Assembly: GCA_028707375.1 (NCBI GenBank)
Contig: JAQWCB010000014.1
Coordinates: forward strand, 1 to 12,683
Source of the DNA: Bacilli bacterium
GTDB taxonomy: Bacteria > Bacillota_I > Bacilli_A > RFN20 > CAG-288
Length of the DNA: 12,683 nt
Direction: 5' to 3'
Of this stretch, positions 7,894 to 12,683 are shown one piece after another. How positions within the stretch are numbered: position 1 is the first letter of the stretch; each line of letters starts with the position of its first letter. Position numbers and translations under genes: made by a program. Under the pieces are notes generated by a model. That model saw nothing but the letters and a program-made list of their open reading frames with translations, did no database searches and had not been told where the DNA came from.

Positions 7894-8994
7894 TTATTTC
7901 TCCTCTTTTGCCGCTTCAGTACTGGCCTCACTGACTGTGGCGGGTTTAGTATCCGCTGCTTTAGTTTCAGTAGTATCTGATTTCTTGGCTTCAGGTTTCT
8001 TTGTATATTTTTTCACAAATTTCTTAACTGGAGCATGCTTTCTCTTACCTTTTTTAGCAGCTCTAATCGCATACTGATCTTCTCTTATACGAAGCTTAAT
8101 AAGTTTGTATTCTTCGTTTCTATCGGTTGTCTTAATTGCTTTATCAAAGTCCAAAGCTTCGCCTTCTTGCTTGGTATAAGCATAGGCAACATCTCCACCC
8201 TTACCTTCAACGATAGCATCAGCGAGCAAACCGACAATAAGTTTGACTGTGCGATATGAATCATCGTTACAAGGAATAGGATTAGAAACCTCTGTGGGAT
8301 TGCAATTTGATCCAAGTAAGGCAAAGACTGGAATATTAAGAATCTTTGCTTCGGCTACTGCGTTGTGTTCGGTCTTCGGATCGACAACAATAAGAGCGTC
8401 AGGAAGTTTTCTCATCTCTTTGATTCCAGCTAAATTAGATGCTAATTTAGTTTGAGTTTTCTTCTTTTCAATCGCAATCTTTTTAGGCATGGTGTCGTAG
8501 ACTCCATCGATTTCTAATTGTTCCAAGGATTTAAGTAATTTAAGTCTTTGTGAGATAGTCTTAAAGTTAGTTAATGTTCCACCTAACCATCTGTTGTTTA
8601 CATAAAAAGATCCTGATCTTACAGCTTCTTCAGCAATAACCTGCGAAGCGGATCTTTTCGTACCAACAAACAAAACTTTTCCGCCTTTAGAAACGATATC
8701 GCGCAACTGTGCATAATCGCTAGCAATCTTTTCGGCCGTTTTATCAAGATTAATGATATGGATGCCTGTTCTTACTGCATAGATATATGGTTTGAAAGCA
8801 GCATTCCATCTTCTTTTAAGATGTCCAAAATGGGCTCCAACTTCCAAAAGCTGCTTAACAGTAACAATCGGATCATTAGGATCGTGAATGACACTTGCCA
8901 TTTCTGAAACTTCTTCAACCTTTTTCTCTTCGACATCTTCTTTAGCTTCTTCAGCTACGGCTTCTACAGCCTCAATTTCTTTTTCTTCACTCAT
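7894..8994 (-). CDS. rpsB: 30S ribosomal protein S2, with long N- and C-terminal extensions
   Basis: Structural protein of the small subunit, near the S1 and mRNA exit region. Core features: VKQLLEVGAHFGH (46-58), RRWNAAFKPYIYAVRTGIHI (61 on), WLGGTLTNF, DALIVVDPKTEHNAV and NPIPCNDDSYRT. I chose the start at 8994 because GGAGG at 9002-9006 is spaced 7 bases from it; this gives 366 residues. An in-frame ATG at 9051 has no ribosome site and lies in the structured leader. The family is usually 230-260 residues. Here about 35-40 acidic residues (Glu/Ala/Val/Lys) precede the core and roughly 90 follow, first basic (KKGKRKHAPVKKFVKKYTKK), then acidic, ending AAKEEK. A Met at residue 32 (MASV) would give an almost canonical N-terminus and is an alternative start. 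Confidence 0.97.
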   Translation of the reverse strand: MSEEKEIEAVEAVAEEAKEDVEEKKVEEVSEMASVIHDPNDPIVTVKQLLEVGAHFGHLKRRWNAAFKPYIYAVRTGIHIINLDKTAEKIASDYAQLRDIVSKGGKVLFVGTKRSASQVIAEEAVRSGSFYVNNRWLGGTLTNFKTISQRLKLLKSLEQLEIDGVYDTMPKKIAIEKKKTQTKLASNLAGIKEMRKLPDALIVVDPKTEHNAVAEAKILNIPVFALLGSNCNPTEVSNPIPCNDDSYRTVKLIVGLLADAIVEGKGGDVAYAYTKQEGEALDFDKAIKTTDRNEEYKLIKLRIREDQYAIRAAKKGKRKHAPVKKFVKKYTKKPEAKKSDTTETKAADTKPATVSEASTEAAKEEK

Positions 8995-9008
8995 AAGTGA
9001 ACCTCCAT
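8991..9008 (-). CDS. Putative 5-codon leader mini-ORF (MEVHL) overlapping the rpsB start
   Basis: Reads ATG GAG GTT CAC TTA TGA. Its stop overlaps the rpsB ATG as ATGA. An upstream GGAGG (9017-9021) lies 8 bases before its ATG, as good a site as that of rpsB itself, and the rpsB Shine-Dalgarno (9002-9006) falls inside its first codons. A ribosome starting here would cover the rpsB site and end exactly on its start codon. Whether it is translated is unknown; it may be a by-product of a duplicated Shine-Dalgarno block. Confidence 0.35.
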   Translation of the reverse strand: MEVHL

Positions 9009-9023
9009 TTGTTAAACCTCCAT
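9000..9023 (-). repeat. Duplicated Shine-Dalgarno block before rpsB
   Basis: The 9-base sequence ATGGAGGTT (minus strand) occurs at 9015-9023 and again at 9000-9008, 15 bases apart. Each copy contains GGAGG. The downstream copy is correctly spaced for rpsB; the upstream copy is correctly spaced for the mini-ORF. Confidence 0.85.
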
Positions 9024-9121
9024 CATTTCGAGAATTAGGCCCTATTTGCATAGTTAATTTTTTTCATGAGCGCTTTTCTTTACGCCTTATGCAAAAGGAC
9101 TAGCCTAATAGATTCATGATG
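9017..9121 (-). promoter_or_regulatory. Structured 5' leader of rpsB (nested long-range pairing)
   Basis: Four blocks in the leader can pair with four later blocks in nested order: CATCAT (9116-9121) with ATGATG (9021-9026), ATTAGGC (9103-9109) with GCCTAAT (9034-9040), CCT (9096-9098) with AGG (9041-9043), and TTTGCATA (9088-9095) with TATGCAAA (9045-9052). This makes 24 base pairs, broken by an internal loop, a 4-base bulge and a 1-base bulge, with a 35-base apical region. The outermost helix ends on the first base of the upstream GGAGG. Leaders of S2 operons are commonly bound by S2 for feedback control, and that role is inferred here. I do not recognise this fold as a named family. Confidence 0.55.
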
Positions 9122-9136
9122 TGTGCATTCGCAACC

Positions 9137-9159
9137 AAAATAAAACGCAATGATTGCGT
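9137..9159 (-). terminator. Small hairpin with T-rich tail (weak terminator or 5' stem)
   Basis: On the minus strand ACGCAA-TCA-TTGCGT (9145-9159) forms a 6-base-pair stem with a 3-base loop, followed by TTTATTTT. It lies 114 bases after the kinase stop and is the only terminator-like element between the atp unit and rpsB. It also falls just where a transcript from the candidate promoter at 9166-9194 would begin, so it could instead be a 5' stem of the rpsB mRNA. Confidence 0.45.
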
Positions 9160-9165
9160 AAGAGT

Positions 9166-9194
9166 AATTTACCATAGGTTTCAATTTAATACAA
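9166..9194 (-). promoter_or_regulatory. Candidate extended -10 promoter for rpsB-tsf
   Basis: On the minus strand TTGTAT (9189-9194) is followed after 17 bases by TAAATT (9166-9171), with TG one base ahead of it (9173-9174), giving an extended -10 element. The start would fall near 9159 and leave a leader of about 165 bases. Spacing and the TG support it; both hexamers match the consensus only partly. Confidence 0.55.
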
Positions 9195-9272
9195 GAAAAT
9201 AGGACTATCTTTAATGTTTTTTAACTAATAATTGATATTTTCTAAATAGTACATAAGCCAAGAGGGTTTTAT
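9195..9272 (-). other. AT-rich spacer after the kinase gene
   Basis: Between the kinase stop and the candidate rpsB promoter I see no coding sequence, no strong hairpin directly after the stop, and no repeat. It forms the upstream part of a 278-base gap (8995-9272) whose other contents are listed separately. Confidence 0.5.
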
Positions 9273-10169
9273 CTATTCATGATTATACTTATATTTATCA
9301 ATCTCACTCGATACTGCGTTCGATGTTTTCAAAGTTTCACGAGCCAATTGGTTGCCAAAGATGATAGCATTTCTTATATTTTGACCAGCGTTGATCTGGT
9401 CGACGATACCAGCAAACATCGCATCACCCGCTCCCGTATCGTTTACAATTTGTGATAAAGGTGTTATGTCTATTTTAAATACACCATCTTTATTTCCGTA
9501 ATACACCGCATGCTTGCCGTTAGATATAATTACATTTTTTGTTCCCAACTTAATTATTCTTTTAATATTGGTTGAAACATCTATCGTATCTGAATCAATA
9601 ACCGCTTGAGCCTCATATTGATTTCCTTTAAAAAGATATATTTGATTCAAATACTGGCGGATTCGACCAACCTTATTTTTGGAAACTGCTTCGACTATCC
9701 ATTTTTTATTTGGATATCGTTGAAATAAATCGCTTATTGTTTTACTTAAAACATTAGTATCTAAACATACGTATTCAGCTTTAGTGATATCTGAATCATT
9801 TCGACTGATAAAATCAATATTTAATTTATCGTTAGCACGTTCGTCGCAGACAGCGCATTTCATTTTTCCATCGCTATCGTGAATAGACAAATACGAAGAA
9901 GAAGTCCCTTCAAATTCAGGCGAATAAACTCTAACTCCCAATTTCAACAAGTGTTTCTTCATTGTCTGACCCAATTCATCATTACCAATACTCGTAAAAA
10001 AACTCACGCGATTTCCAATTCGCGCGAGATTTTCTACAATATTTCGTCCTACTCCTCCAAACGAAATGCTCAGTTTTCCAATATTGGAATCTCTCTCAAT
10101 CAATTTTTTTGAAGACTTAGCTATATAGTCGATATTTGATCCACCGATGAGAACGATTCGCTCTGTCAT
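9273..10169 (-). CDS. psuK: PfkB-family kinase, probably pseudouridine kinase (PsuK-like)
   Basis: Ribokinase-fold sugar/nucleoside kinase of 298 residues. Substrate-side motif GGVGRN at 38-43 in a stretch very like E. coli PsuK (DSN.GK, then GGVGRNI.ENLA); TSSSYLSIHDSDGKM at 89-103 also mirrors it, as do LNQIYLFKGNQYEAQ (174-188, with the PfkB NxxE motif) and the ATP/catalytic loop NDTGAGDAMFAG at 243-254 (general base D249, anion hole GAGD). PsuK phosphorylates free pseudouridine to pseudouridine 5'-phosphate for breakdown by PsuG; no psuG is in the window. The start at 10169 has AAAGGAAAT at about 10177-10185 inside the end of atpC, and the gap to atpC is 3 bases, so it appears to be the last gene of the ATP synthase operon, an unusual place. 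Kinase class is secure; substrate is inferred from remembered sequence similarity. The stop is TAG. Confidence 0.75.
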   Translation of the reverse strand: MTERIVLIGGSNIDYIAKSSKKLIERDSNIGKLSISFGGVGRNIVENLARIGNRVSFFTSIGNDELGQTMKKHLLKLGVRVYSPEFEGTSSSYLSIHDSDGKMKCAVCDERANDKLNIDFISRNDSDITKAEYVCLDTNVLSKTISDLFQRYPNKKWIVEAVSKNKVGRIRQYLNQIYLFKGNQYEAQAVIDSDTIDVSTNIKRIIKLGTKNVIISNGKHAVYYGNKDGVFKIDITPLSQIVNDTGAGDAMFAGIVDQINAGQNIRNAIIFGNQLARETLKTSNAVSSEIDKYKYNHE

Positions 10170-10172
10170 ACT

Positions 10173-12683
<2,511 letters not shown>

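Noticed and set aside
8995..9051. In-frame upstream ATG extending rpsB by 19 codons (MQIGPNSRND...)
   Set aside because: No Shine-Dalgarno precedes it, it lies inside the leader helix, and the residues look unlike any S2 N-terminus; ATG at 8994 has a well-spaced GGAGG.
9195..9272. Terminator directly after the kinase gene
   Set aside because: No stem of useful length followed by a T-run could be found; the nearest candidate is the hairpin at 9137-9159.

Overview
The window is an AT-rich, tightly packed housekeeping segment. All thirteen convincing genes lie on the minus strand, so transcription runs from high to low coordinates. A PolC-type DNA polymerase III, the MEP-pathway enzyme Dxr and the order rpsB-tsf-pyrH-frr-uppS-cdsA-dxr-rseP-polC point to a low-GC Bacillota. 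The order matches Bacillus except that proS is missing between rseP and polC. A Bacilli/Erysipelotrichia-like or Mollicutes-related lineage seems likely. The genetic code looks standard: reading frames are full length with no internal TGA, and the Trp codons checked are TGG. I do not assign a genus.

Layout in the direction of transcription: (1) 12683-9273 is the end of the F1Fo ATP synthase operon, atpG (5' end outside the window), atpD and atpC, followed 3 bases later by a PfkB-family kinase that resembles pseudouridine kinase PsuK. (2) 9272-8995 is a 278-base gap with a candidate extended -10 promoter, a small hairpin, a nested long-range RNA fold and two copies of a Shine-Dalgarno block in front of rpsB. 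(3) 8994-7004 is rpsB-tsf, ending at a hairpin terminator (6966-6999). (4) 6869-1 is a second unit, pyrH-frr-uppS-cdsA-dxr-rseP-polC, with gaps of -1 to 63 bases; polC runs out of the window.

The genes cover energy supply (ATP synthase), translation (S2, EF-Ts, ribosome recycling factor), UTP supply (UMP kinase), isoprenoid and undecaprenyl carrier synthesis (Dxr, UppS), phospholipid synthesis (CdsA), membrane-protein quality control or signalling (RseP) and replication (PolC). Most of this is ordinary. The parts worth a second look are the rpsB leader (structured RNA, duplicated Shine-Dalgarno and a 5-codon mini-ORF overlapping the rpsB start), the kinase at the end of the atp operon, and the unusually long N- and C-terminal extensions of S2. 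I saw no mobile element, CRISPR array, tRNA or rRNA, and no convincing plus-strand gene.
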